Below the pieces are notes generated by a model. It ran no database searches, was not told where the DNA came from, and saw only the letters and a list, made by a program, of their open reading frames with translations. Shown in pieces: positions 8,917 to 17,026 of a stretch of DNA of 64,000 nt. The position numbers and the translations under genes are program-made. This stretch comes from Formosa agariphila KMM 3901 (lineage in GTDB: Bacteria > Bacteroidota > Bacteroidia > Flavobacteriales > Flavobacteriaceae). The stretch spans positions 570,851-634,850 of the forward strand of contig NZ_HG315671.1 in NCBI RefSeq assembly GCF_000723205.1, given 5' to 3'. How positions within the stretch are numbered: position 1 is the stretch's first letter; the number at the start of each line of letters is the position of its first letter.

Positions 8917-9645
8917 TTACTGTTTAGATGATGTGTAAATGGTAGCGACTCCAAATGTTTGTGGGAAATCTTTAACATTAATAAACCCCGTTTTTCTTAA
9001 AATATTGTTCAGTGCTTCACCATGAGGAAAAACTGCTGCAGAATCACTTAAATATTTATAGGCACTTTTGTCTTTAGAAAACAGTTTTCCAATAGCGGGC
9101 ATAATGTTATTGGTATATAACTTATAGCCTTGTTTAAAAGGTGTTTTTACAGGAACCGAAGTTTCCAAAATCACAAAAATCCCGTTTGGTTTTAATACGC
9201 GCAAAATTTCAGCCAAACCTTTTTCTAAAGTTTCAAAATTTCTAACACCAAAAGCCACTGTAATCGCATCGAAAGCATTATCGGGAAACGGCATGTTTTC
9301 AGAATCACCTAAAATCATTTCAATGGTACCTTCTAAATTCTTAGCTTTTATTTTTTGTTTCCCTACATCAAGCATTCCTGGACTTATGTCTAGCCCTACA
9401 ATTTTTTCAGCATTAGTTTTAGCTAAATTTATAGCCAAATCTCCTGTTCCTGTTGCAATGTCTAGAATAGAATTCGGGTTGGTACTCTTAACAAGCTCAA
9501 CCACTTTTTCACGCCATTTAATATCTATACCAAAAGAAATTACACGGTTTAAATCGTCGTAAGTGCCTGAGATATTGTCAAACATTTTAGTGACTTGCTC
9601 CTTCTTACCAAGGTCGCTGTCTTTATATGGATTTACTTTTGTCAA
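8917..9645 (-). CDS. ubiE: Demethylmenaquinone methyltransferase (UbiE/MenG)
   Basis: This SAM-dependent C-methyltransferase carries out the last step of menaquinone synthesis, feeding NQR and the rest of the respiratory chain. The SAM-binding motif [16 protein letters not shown], the [19 protein letters not shown] opening and the AFGVRNFE motif are diagnostic. The longest open frame starts with GTG at 9678, but a TATATTTG -7 box lies inside its first codons (9661-9668). I therefore prefer the TTG at 9645, giving [10 protein letters not shown], which fits the usual N-terminus of flavobacterial homologues. It is followed without a gap by the porT-like gene. Confidence 0.93.
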   Translation of the reverse strand: MTKVNPYKDSDLGKKEQVTKMFDNISGTYDDLNRVISFGIDIKWREKVVELVKSTNPNSILDIATGTGDLAINLAKTNAEKIVGLDISPGMLDVGKQKIKAKNLEGTIEMILGDSENMPFPDNAFDAITVAFGVRNFETLEKGLAEILRVLKPNGIFVILETSVPVKTPFKQGYKLYTNNIMPAIGKLFSKDKSAYKYLSDSAAVFPHGEALNNILRKTGFINVKDFPQTFGVATIYTSSKQ

Positions 9646-9660
9646 ATCAAAAATTTTCAG

Positions 9661-9668
9661 CAAATATA
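9661..9668 (-). promoter_or_regulatory. -7 box of the ubiE-porT promoter
   Basis: The minus strand reads TATATTTG. It lies within what would be codons 4-6 of the longest frame, which argues for a start codon further downstream (TTG at 9645) and a very short leader. Confidence 0.5.
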
Positions 9669-9748
9669 AGTTATTCACTATGCATTAGGAAACTTGAAAA
9701 CAAATAATTATATTAATTGTAAAAGCATACAAGAATTATAAATTCTAG

Positions 9749-9756
9749 TATCTTTG
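9749..9756 (+). promoter_or_regulatory. -7 box of the trkA-trkH promoter
   Basis: TATCTTTG matches TANNTTTG fully and lies 26 bases before the trkA start codon. Confidence 0.5.
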
Positions 9757-9781
9757 TTTTACTTTTTAGGACATACCACAC

Positions 9782-11131
9782 ATGAAAATTATCATTGCAG
9801 GCGCTGGTGAAGTTGGGTTTCATTTAGCTAAACTTTTATCTTACGAAGCTCAAGAAATTACTTTAATAGATGTAAATAAGGATAGTTTAACAAAAGCCGA
9901 TACACATTTAGATATTAAAGTTATTAAAGGAGATTCTACTTCTATCTCTATTTTAAAGGATGCTAGAGTCGCAGAAAGTGACCTTGTTATTGCTGTTACA
10001 TCTTCCGAAACGACTAACATTACCGTTTGTGTTTTAGCAAAACAATTAGGTGCTAAAAAAACGATAGCTAGAATTTCTAATACCGAATTTATTAATCATA
10101 AAGAAGAAGTTGGTTTTACTAAATTCGGAATTGATGAGCTAATTTCTCCTGAAGCATTAGCAGCATCAGAAATTAAATTGCTTTTAGACCAGTCTGCTTT
10201 TAATGATAGTTACGAGTTTGAAGGTGGTGCGCTAACCATGCTAGGCTTAAACTTATCTAGTAGAATGACTTTTGTTGGTAAAACAGTAAAAGAAGCTGCC
10301 CAGATTTTTCCAGAAATACATTTTGTACCTATTGCAATTCAACGTTTTGGAACCCAGTATACTATTATCCCTAGAGGAGATACGGTTTTTAAACAAGGAG
10401 ACAATGTGGTGTTTATTACTTCGGAAGGCGGAGCAGAAGAACTTTGTAAATTATCTGGAAGAACACATACAGAAGTTAAAAATGTAATGATTTTAGGCGG
10501 AAGTAAAATTGGATTTAAAGCCGCTCGCGATTTAAGCAACTCTTCTACACGTGTTAAACTGATTGAAAAAGATAAAGAACGTGCTTTTGATGTTGCAGAC
10601 GAATTACCAAAAGTATTAGTAATTAACGGTGATGGAAGAAATGTAGATTTACTTGAAGAAGAAAATCTTAGCGATATGGATGCGTTTATTGCGGTAACAG
10701 GTAATTCTGAAACCAATATTATGTCGTGTTTGGTTGCGAAATCTAAAGGTGTTAGAAAAACGATTGCCTTAGTGGAAAACATGGATTATTTCGAATTGTC
10801 GCAATCTATAGGTATCGATACGCTTATCAATAAAAAACTATTGGCTGCCAATAATATTTTTAGATATATAAGAAAAGGTGATGTTGTAGCTATGACAAAG
10901 CTAAACAATATGCACGCCGAATTATTGGAGTTTAAGGTAAAGTCGAAATCGTTAATTTGTAATAAAATAATTAAAGATATAGATTTTCCACGATCTGCAA
11001 TTATTGGAGGAATTATTAGAGATGGAAATGGTATTATTGCTCTTGGAGATTTTAGAATTACCGAAGGAGACCGTGTAGTGGTTTGCTGTTTACCACAATC
11101 TATAAAACAAGTAGAAAAACTTTTCCGATAA
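9782..11131 (+). CDS. trkA: Trk potassium uptake system NAD-binding subunit TrkA
   Basis: TrkA is the cytoplasmic gating ring of the Trk potassium transporter. The 449 residues hold two RCK units, as in full-length TrkA. The first Rossmann motif is IIAGAGEVGFHLAKLL (residues 3-18), and its TrkA-C domain spans about 140-220. The second Rossmann motif is MILGGSKIGFKAARDL near residue 237, followed by a second TrkA-C domain to the end. Nucleotide-binding aspartates lie in the expected places (LIDVNKDS, VIKGDSTS). trkH starts 3 bases after the stop codon, so the two form an operon with matching function. Confidence 0.97.
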   Translation: MKIIIAGAGEVGFHLAKLLSYEAQEITLIDVNKDSLTKADTHLDIKVIKGDSTSISILKDARVAESDLVIAVTSSETTNITVCVLAKQLGAKKTIARISNTEFINHKEEVGFTKFGIDELISPEALAASEIKLLLDQSAFNDSYEFEGGALTMLGLNLSSRMTFVGKTVKEAAQIFPEIHFVPIAIQRFGTQYTIIPRGDTVFKQGDNVVFITSEGGAEELCKLSGRTHTEVKNVMILGGSKIGFKAARDLSNSSTRVKLIEKDKERAFDVADELPKVLVINGDGRNVDLLEEENLSDMDAFIAVTGNSETNIMSCLVAKSKGVRKTIALVENMDYFELSQSIGIDTLINKKLLAANNIFRYIRKGDVVAMTKLNNMHAELLEFKVKSKSLICNKIIKDIDFPRSAIIGGIIRDGNGIIALGDFRITEGDRVVVCCLPQSIKQVEKLFR

Positions 11132-11134
11132 GAT

Positions 11135-12628
11135 ATGAAGCTTAATTATAAAATTATTTTTCATTTTTTAGGCGTACTTCTATTATTTAATGGTGGATTT
11201 ATGCTGTTATCTTCATTGGTTAGTTTGCTGTATGATGATGGTGTGACTATTAAATTATTCATGGCTGGAATGATTCCAATAATGATTGGAGCTGTTGTTA
11301 TGTTAGCAACAAAAGATCATACAAAAGAAATGAATAAACGTGAAGGTTATGTTGTAGTAACCTTTGGGTGGCTAGTTATGACCTTGTCTGGAACGTTGCC
11401 TTATATTTTAACGCAAAGTATTCCTAATTTTACCGATGCTTTCTTTGAAACCATGTCAGGCTTTACTACCACAGGGTCATCAATTATACATGATATTGAA
11501 ATTATTCCACATGGTGTTTTATTTTGGAGAAGTTTAACGCACTGGATAGGAGGTATGGGAATTATTGTGCTAGCAGTTGCCATTTTACCTTTATTGGGAA
11601 TAGGAGGTATGCAGCTTTTTGCTGCTGAAGCCCCTGGCCCAAGTGGCGATAAATTACACCCTAGAATTACAGATACCGCAAAACGACTTTGGTTAATTTA
11701 TTTTGGATATACACTAGCTGAAACCTTATTATTATGGTTGGCTGGAATGACCTTTTTTGATGCTATAAATCATGCTATGGCAACCTTATCTACAGGAGGT
11801 TTTTCAACTAAAAATGCAAGTGTTGCTTATTGGAATCATCAGCCAATTATTCAATACATTATTATTTTCTTTATGTTTCTAGCAGGGGCAAATTTTGTAT
11901 TAAGTTACTTTGCTTTTAAAGGAAAAATACAGAAAATATTTAAAGATGAAGAATTTAAACTGTACAGTTGGTTCATTGCTATTTTTACGGCGATTGTTGC
12001 CTTAATTATTTATTTTAGAGCCGATTTAAGTATGTCAACCATAACACATCCAATGGTTTGGGGACAGGCAGAAAGCGCCTTCAGGCATGGTTTGTTTCAA
12101 GTGTTATCTATAATTACAACTACTGGGTTCGTTTCTGCCGATTATACATTATGGACACATTTTTTAGTTGTGTTTTTCTTCGGATTGATGTTCTTAGGTG
12201 GATCTGCAGGAAGTACTGCAGGAGGTGTAAAGGTAGTACGTCATTTAATAATGATTAAAAACGGATTTATGGAATTTAAACGCTCTTTACATCCTAATGC
12301 TATATTGCCTGTACGTTATAATACGAAAGCAGTTTCTGGAGATATTGTATTTAATGTCTTAGCTTTTTTTATTTTATATATGTTGTCCTTTATAATAGGA
12401 GCTTTAGTGTTTTCTATGCTAGGTATTAATTTTGAATCGGCAGTAGGTTTATCGGCTTCTAGTCTAGGAAATGTTGGTCCTGCTTTGGGTAACTTTGGTC
12501 CTGTAACCAATTATGCAGCTTTACCTGCTTTCGGGAAATGGTGGTGTAGTTTCTTAATGCTTATCGGGCGTTTAGAGCTGTTTACTGTACTTGTATTGTT
12601 AACGCCTTTCTTTTGGCGGAATAGATAG
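11135..12628 (+). CDS. trkH: Trk potassium transporter membrane subunit TrkH
   Basis: TrkH is the inner membrane K+ channel-like subunit of Trk. The 497 residues carry about ten membrane segments and four pore-loop repeats with selectivity-filter glycines. These include MSGFTTTGSSII (first filter), ALSTGGFSTKN-like ATLSTGGFSTKN (second), SIITTTGFVSADY (third) and SLGNVGPALGNFGP (fourth). The segment GGSAGSTAGGVKVVR is the conserved loop before the fourth repeat. It directly follows trkA and ends at a shared bidirectional terminator with the convergent aminotransferase gene. Confidence 0.97.
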   Translation: MKLNYKIIFHFLGVLLLFNGGFMLLSSLVSLLYDDGVTIKLFMAGMIPIMIGAVVMLATKDHTKEMNKREGYVVVTFGWLVMTLSGTLPYILTQSIPNFTDAFFETMSGFTTTGSSIIHDIEIIPHGVLFWRSLTHWIGGMGIIVLAVAILPLLGIGGMQLFAAEAPGPSGDKLHPRITDTAKRLWLIYFGYTLAETLLLWLAGMTFFDAINHAMATLSTGGFSTKNASVAYWNHQPIIQYIIIFFMFLAGANFVLSYFAFKGKIQKIFKDEEFKLYSWFIAIFTAIVALIIYFRADLSMSTITHPMVWGQAESAFRHGLFQVLSIITTTGFVSADYTLWTHFLVVFFFGLMFLGGSAGSTAGGVKVVRHLIMIKNGFMEFKRSLHPNAILPVRYNTKAVSGDIVFNVLAFFILYMLSFIIGALVFSMLGINFESAVGLSASSLGNVGPALGNFGPVTNYAALPAFGKWWCSFLMLIGRLELFTVLVLLTPFFWRNR

Positions 12629-12670
12629 GGTTTAAAACTATTTAAAATTTTACTCGTAAAAAATAAAAAA

Positions 12671-12698
12671 AAAGCCACTATCATAAATAGTGGCTTTT
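12671..12698. terminator. Bidirectional terminator between trkH and the aminotransferase
   Basis: GCCACTAT (12674-12681) and ATAGTGGC (12687-12694) form a perfect 8-bp stem with a CATAA loop, flanked by an A run before and a T run after. It can stop transcription from both sides. Confidence 0.8.
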
Positions 12699-12719
12699 AA
12701 GTTTTATAAAAATGTATTA

Positions 12720-13907
12720 TTAAGCAGTAACCGCTTCTTTAATACGTTTTAAAGCTTCTTTAATAGTGTCTTGAGACGCTGCATAAGAAATACGGATACA
12801 GTTTGAGTTTCCGAAAGCTTCTCCTGTTACAGTTGCTACGTGAGCTTCTTCTAATAAATATAGAGAGAAATCTGTGGCATTGTTAATTGTTTTTCCTCTT
12901 AATGTTTTTCCGAAAAATGCAGATACGTTAGGAAATACATAAAACGCACCATCAGGAATATTTGTTTTAAATCCGTCGATATCGTTTAATAAATCTAAGA
13001 TTAAATCACGTCTTACTTTAAATTCATCAACCATAAACTGTATGCGTTCTGGAGATTCGTTTAAAGCTGTAATTGTAGCTTGTTGTGCGATACAGTTCGT
13101 TCCAGATGTAATCTGACCTTGCATTTTAGTACACGCTTTAGCAATCCAGTCTGGAGCTCCTATGTATCCAATTCTCCAACCCGTCATAGCGAATGCTTTT
13201 GCAACACCATTTACAGTAATCGTACGGTCGTACATACTAGGAATAGCAGCAAAACTAAAGTGTTTTGTGCCGTAGTTAATGTGTTCGTAAATTTCGTCTG
13301 AAAGGATATAGATATTTGGATATTTTTCTAAAACTTCAGCTAAAGCACGATATTCTGCTTCAGTATAAATTGTTCCACTAGGGTTGTTAGGCGAGTTAAA
13401 AAATACCATTTTCGTTTTAGGAGAAATAGCAGCTTCTAACTGTGCTGGTGTAATTTTAAAATCATCTTCAATAGATGAAGGGATTTCTTTAAAAGTTGCT
13501 TCACATAATGTAGCAATTGCAGAATAACTTACCCAATATGGAGCTGGTAATAATACTTCATCTCCTGGGTTTAACAATACTTGTGCAACATTTGCAATAG
13601 ATTGTTTAGCACCTGTAGATACTACAATTTGTGCAGGTGTGTATGTTAAGTTGTTATCACGTTTAAATTTCGTAATTACCGCTTCTTTTAATTCAACATA
13701 ACCATCTACTGGAGAGTAAGAATTATAATTATCGTTAATTGCTTGAATAGCCGCGTCTTTAATATAATCTGGCGTGTTAAAGTCTGGCTCTCCCAAACTT
13801 AATCCGATAATATCAATTCCTTGAGTTTTTAATTCGCGTGCTTTTGCTGCCATTGCCAATGTAGCTGATGCTGGCAGACTTGTAATTCTGTCTGAAAGTG
13901 GGTTCAT
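12720..13907 (-). CDS. Class I PLP-dependent aminotransferase (aspartate aminotransferase type)
   Basis: This fold-type I aminotransferase probably interconverts aspartate and oxaloacetate or related pairs. Visible are NPLSDRITSLPASATLAMAAKA at the start, the SLGEPDFNTP substrate loop near residue 37, FNSPNNPSGT near 168, ILSDEIYEHI near 200, and the PLP-lysine segment NGVAKAFAMTGWRIGY near 235. RISYAAS near 375 holds the arginine that binds the substrate carboxylate. The 395 residues match subgroup Ib aspartate aminotransferases, but substrate choice cannot be fixed. It starts 13 bases after the desaturase gene, so the two may be co-transcribed. A second, different aminotransferase lies at 48816-50006. 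Confidence 0.92.
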   Translation of the reverse strand: MNPLSDRITSLPASATLAMAAKARELKTQGIDIIGLSLGEPDFNTPDYIKDAAIQAINDNYNSYSPVDGYVELKEAVITKFKRDNNLTYTPAQIVVSTGAKQSIANVAQVLLNPGDEVLLPAPYWVSYSAIATLCEATFKEIPSSIEDDFKITPAQLEAAISPKTKMVFFNSPNNPSGTIYTEAEYRALAEVLEKYPNIYILSDEIYEHINYGTKHFSFAAIPSMYDRTITVNGVAKAFAMTGWRIGYIGAPDWIAKACTKMQGQITSGTNCIAQQATITALNESPERIQFMVDEFKVRRDLILDLLNDIDGFKTNIPDGAFYVFPNVSAFFGKTLRGKTINNATDFSLYLLEEAHVATVTGEAFGNSNCIRISYAASQDTIKEALKRIKEAVTA

Positions 13908-13920
13908 TTGTAATTAATGG

Positions 13921-15021
13921 TTAAGATTGTAAAACTGGTTTCATGCCCATTTGTCGTAGATACTTAAAGTGAGCAGCGATTGCTTTACGGGTCGTTTTAT
14001 ATTCGTTGTATGGTAAATTAAATTCTTTAGCTGTTTCTTTAACTATTTCAGCAATCTTAGTATAGTGAATATGGCTAATATGAGGGAAAATATGGTGTTC
14101 TACTTGGTGATTTAATCCACCAGTATACCAGTTAATAATTCTGCTTTTAGCCCCAAAATTAACTGTAGTTTTTAGCTGGTGAATAGCCCAAGTGTTTTTC
14201 ATGGTACCATCCTGTTCAGGTAGAGGCATTTCTGCTTCTTCCATAACATGTGCTAATTGAAAAACTACACTTAAAATTAATCCTGCAGTATAATGCATGA
14301 TAAAGAAACCTAATAATATTTTCCACCATGCCAAATCTAATACAGCCATTGGAATTACTATCCAAATACTTACATAAATTATTTTTGAAATAACTAATTT
14401 ACTCCAATTCGCTATCGGACTAGGGAATTTTCCGTAAGATAGCTTACGTTTCATGTAACTCTTCATTTGTTTAATATCGGTAGTAATGGCCCAGTTTATA
14501 GTCAATAAACCGTATAACAAAACAGAATAGTAATGTTGAAATTTATGATGCCATTTCCATTCGGAATGTCTTGAAAAACGCAATACACGTCCTGCTTCTA
14601 AATCTTCATCATGACCATGAATATTAGTGTACGTGTGGTGTAATACATTATGTTGTACTTGCCAATTGTACACGTTACCTGCAAGAATGTAAATACTACT
14701 TCCCATTAAACGATTTACCCAATCTTTGTTAGAAAAGGCGCCATGATTACCATCGTGCATCACATTCATTCCAACACCTGCCATTCCAATTCCCATTACT
14801 ATAGTTAACAGTAATTGAGCCCATTGCGGGATGTCTATGGTTAGAATTAAAAAGTAAGGGGCTAAAAATATAGTAAACATAATTATGGTTTTAACCCATA
14901 ATTTCCAGTTCCCTGTACGTTTAATGTTGTTTTCTTTAAAATATTCGTTCACACGTTTATTCAGGGTTCTAAAAAATTTAGCTGGGTCCTTACGTGAAAA
15001 CGATAATACTTGATTACTCAT
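13921..15021 (-). CDS. Membrane fatty acid desaturase (acyl-CoA/acyl-lipid type)
   Basis: This di-iron membrane enzyme introduces a double bond into an acyl chain. All three histidine boxes are present: HDGNHGAFS (about residue 88), HNVLHHTYTN (about 125) and HQVEHHIFPHISH (about 306). The QVEHH form of the third box is typical of the linoleoyl-CoA or front-end-like desaturase group, but no cytochrome b5 domain is fused. Four or more membrane segments are visible in the 366 residues. A TATCTTTG promoter lies upstream. It probably adjusts membrane fluidity and may be co-transcribed with the downstream aminotransferase gene. The position of the double bond cannot be told. Confidence 0.92.
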   Translation of the reverse strand: MSNQVLSFSRKDPAKFFRTLNKRVNEYFKENNIKRTGNWKLWVKTIIMFTIFLAPYFLILTIDIPQWAQLLLTIVMGIGMAGVGMNVMHDGNHGAFSNKDWVNRLMGSSIYILAGNVYNWQVQHNVLHHTYTNIHGHDEDLEAGRVLRFSRHSEWKWHHKFQHYYSVLLYGLLTINWAITTDIKQMKSYMKRKLSYGKFPSPIANWSKLVISKIIYVSIWIVIPMAVLDLAWWKILLGFFIMHYTAGLILSVVFQLAHVMEEAEMPLPEQDGTMKNTWAIHQLKTTVNFGAKSRIINWYTGGLNHQVEHHIFPHISHIHYTKIAEIVKETAKEFNLPYNEYKTTRKAIAAHFKYLRQMGMKPVLQS

Positions 15022-15068
15022 AAATTATTTATTTAACAACTACCAAATTAGGAGGTTGCTATTTTGGA

Positions 15069-15076
15069 CAAAGATA
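15069..15076 (-). promoter_or_regulatory. -7 box of the desaturase promoter
   Basis: The minus strand reads TATCTTTG, a full consensus match, giving a leader of about 40 bases. Confidence 0.5.
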
Positions 15077-15133
15077 ATTAATAAAGCGGCGTAACTTCTT
15101 ATTTAAATCATAAAAAAATGGCATTAAAAAGCA

Positions 15134-15141
15134 TATTTTTG
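15134..15141 (+). promoter_or_regulatory. -7 box of the rsmG promoter
   Basis: TATTTTTG matches TANNTTTG and ends 16 bases before the rsmG ATG, so the leader should be about 10 bases or less. Confidence 0.5.
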
Positions 15142-15157
15142 CCAAAAATAAAATGAA

Positions 15158-15787
15158 ATGGAACTTATTTTAAAGTACTTCCCAGATTTAACAGACGACC
15201 AAATTTCTAAGTTTCAGAAATTAGAAAGTCTATATCAAGACTGGAATTTGAAAATTAATGTGGTATCAAGAAAAGATATAGACGAATTATATTTGCGTCA
15301 TGTTTTACATTCTTTGGGTATTGCCAAGCTAATTTCATTTAAAGATGGATCGAAATTAATGGATGTTGGAACTGGGGGAGGTTTTCCTGGAATTCCGTTA
15401 GCAATCATGTTTCCCGAGTGTTCTTTTCATTTAGTTGATAGTATCGCTAAGAAACTTAAAGTAGTTACCGAAGTCGTTGAAGGTTTAGGTTTAACTAATG
15501 TAAAAGTAACCCATAGTCGTGTAGAGGAAATTGATGATAAATACGATTTTATTGTAAGTCGTGCGGTAGCTGCTATGCCAACATTTGTGCATTGGACGAA
15601 GGGTAAAATAGCTAAAACCCAACAAAACGAATTAAAAAACGGAATTATATATCTTAAAGGTGGCGATTTAACCGAAGAACTTCAAGACTATAAAACCGTT
15701 TCTATTTATGATTTAAATGATTATTTTGAAGAAGACTTTTTTGATACCAAAAAAATAGTACATCTTCCTATTAAATATAAAGGGTAA
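15158..15787 (+). CDS. rsmG: 16S rRNA (guanine-527-N7)-methyltransferase RsmG
   Basis: RsmG (formerly GidB) methylates N7 of G527 in 16S rRNA, in the streptomycin-binding region. The 209 residues include the SAM-binding loop DVGTGGGFPGIPLAI (69-83), the preceding QDWNLKINVVSRKD segment (27-40) and FIVSRAVAAMPTF near 130. The ATG at 15158 is chosen because it gives the usual short N-terminus; a nearby ATG at 15153 is out of frame. Its stop codon is directly adjacent to the convergent lactonase-like gene. Confidence 0.96.
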   Translation: MELILKYFPDLTDDQISKFQKLESLYQDWNLKINVVSRKDIDELYLRHVLHSLGIAKLISFKDGSKLMDVGTGGGFPGIPLAIMFPECSFHLVDSIAKKLKVVTEVVEGLGLTNVKVTHSRVEEIDDKYDFIVSRAVAAMPTFVHWTKGKIAKTQQNELKNGIIYLKGGDLTEELQDYKTVSIYDLNDYFEEDFFDTKKIVHLPIKYKG

Positions 15788-16918
15788 TTACTGAAACAGG
15801 ATGCATGATGGTGTTGGCGATTTAATTTCGTCGACAAATGTTAATAATCCTGTTTTAGCATCTCTTTTGTATGACACTAAATTATCTGTGTGCTGATTGG
15901 CAACTATAACATAGTCTTCGTTAGGGGATAATGAAAAGTTTCTTGGAAAATCACCTCTAGTCGATTCAAATCCTAATAGTGTTAGTGAACCATCATCACT
16001 ATCTGTTTTAAAAATGGCAATGCTATTATGTCCGCGGTTTGAAATGTATACAAATTCCCCGTCAGACGATATGTGTATATCTGCTGCGTAAGACGCTTCT
16101 GTAAAATCTTTTGGTATTGTGGTAATGCTTTCCTTTAATTCGTATTGATGCTCTCCTAATCTTTCAATTTTAGAAACCGTATTATTAAGTTCGTTTAAAA
16201 CATAAATCCATTTGTTATTGGGGTGAAATGTTAAGTGTCTTGGTCCTGCACCTTCAGGTAGATTTAAAACTTTTGGTTCGCTAGGCTGAAGCGTGTTAGA
16301 TTCTTTGTCTATTTTATAAAACCATAACTGGTCAGTTCCTAAGTCTATAGCGATAATTTCGTCACTATTTGGTACAAAATAAGAGGAATGGGCATGTGGT
16401 CCTTCTTGTCTAGGTGTTATGCCTTTTCCTGTATGTTGTTGTACGTTTAATACGTTGCTTAAAAGCCCTTCTTCATTTAAATGTAGTAATCCAAGAGAAC
16501 CGTTTACATAGTTAGAAGCTAATACGTAATTGTCTTTATTAATGGTAACATGACATGGATTAACGCCTCCAGAATCCATTACGTTTTGAGGTATCAATGA
16601 ATCGCCTTGAATTTTAAAAGAAGATAAAGTACCGTTTTTTGGGTCTAATTTATTTCCAGAAACAAGATGCGTTTTATCTGCAGATAAACTTATAAATGAA
16701 GGGCTCTCTGTAATGGCTTGAAGTCCGATTTCTTTAAAAGTGCCATCTTCATTTAATTCGTATTTATAAATCCCTTTACTGTCTTTAGTCGTATAGGTTC
16801 CTACAAAGAATGGATAGCTGATGGTCTCTGCTTTTGGTGTTGATTTTTTTGAATCACAACTAACCAATAAACAGAAGGATAGACTTATAATTGATAATAA
16901 TATTCTCATGGGTTTCAT
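15788..16918 (-). CDS. Lactonase-family beta-propeller lipoprotein (6-phosphogluconolactonase-like)
   Basis: The family adopts a seven-bladed propeller related to the YbhE/Pgl 6-phosphogluconolactonase. Residues 1-21 form a lipoprotein signal peptide (SLSFCLLVSC), so the protein should be anchored outside the cytoplasm. Propeller motifs include FVGTYTTKDSKGIYKYELN near residue 38, NPCHVTINKDNYVLASNYVNGS near 143, GAGPRHLTFHPN near 220 and FPRNFSLSPNEDYVIVANQHTDNLV near 327. A cytoplasmic pentose phosphate role looks unlikely given the signal peptide; the real substrate is unknown. Confidence 0.85.
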   Translation of the reverse strand: MKPMRILLSIISLSFCLLVSCDSKKSTPKAETISYPFFVGTYTTKDSKGIYKYELNEDGTFKEIGLQAITESPSFISLSADKTHLVSGNKLDPKNGTLSSFKIQGDSLIPQNVMDSGGVNPCHVTINKDNYVLASNYVNGSLGLLHLNEEGLLSNVLNVQQHTGKGITPRQEGPHAHSSYFVPNSDEIIAIDLGTDQLWFYKIDKESNTLQPSEPKVLNLPEGAGPRHLTFHPNNKWIYVLNELNNTVSKIERLGEHQYELKESITTIPKDFTEASYAADIHISSDGEFVYISNRGHNSIAIFKTDSDDGSLTLLGFESTRGDFPRNFSLSPNEDYVIVANQHTDNLVSYKRDAKTGLLTFVDEIKSPTPSCILFQ

Positions 16919-16973
16919 TTATTTAAGCAACTAAAATAAGAATAATTCTGTCTAAGAAAAATACAGAGCATAA

Positions 16974-17005
16974 AAAAACCTGTCTAAAAAATTAGACAGG
17001 TTTTT
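16974..17005 (-). terminator. pruA terminator
   Basis: CCTGTCTAA and TTAGACAGG (16979-16987 and 16992-17000) form a 9-bp stem, flanked by A and T runs, just past the pruA stop codon. Confidence 0.8.
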
Positions 17006-17026
17006 AAATGTAATTCTTAATTTATG

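Noticed and set aside
8916-8978. Upstream extension of the porT-like gene
   Set aside because: The extra 21 residues would precede a good signal peptide and lie inside the end of ubiE in another frame.
9717-9756. TTG placed 28-31 bases before several -7 boxes (trkA, 29830, 36530, rpsO) as a novel -33 element
   Set aside because: The spacing is well beyond the 17-23 bases known for this promoter type, and TTG is frequent by chance in AT-rich DNA.
10339-10782. Open frame of 147 codons on the minus strand inside trkA
   Set aside because: Antisense to a well-conserved trkA region; its serine- and leucine-rich translation has no recognisable domain.
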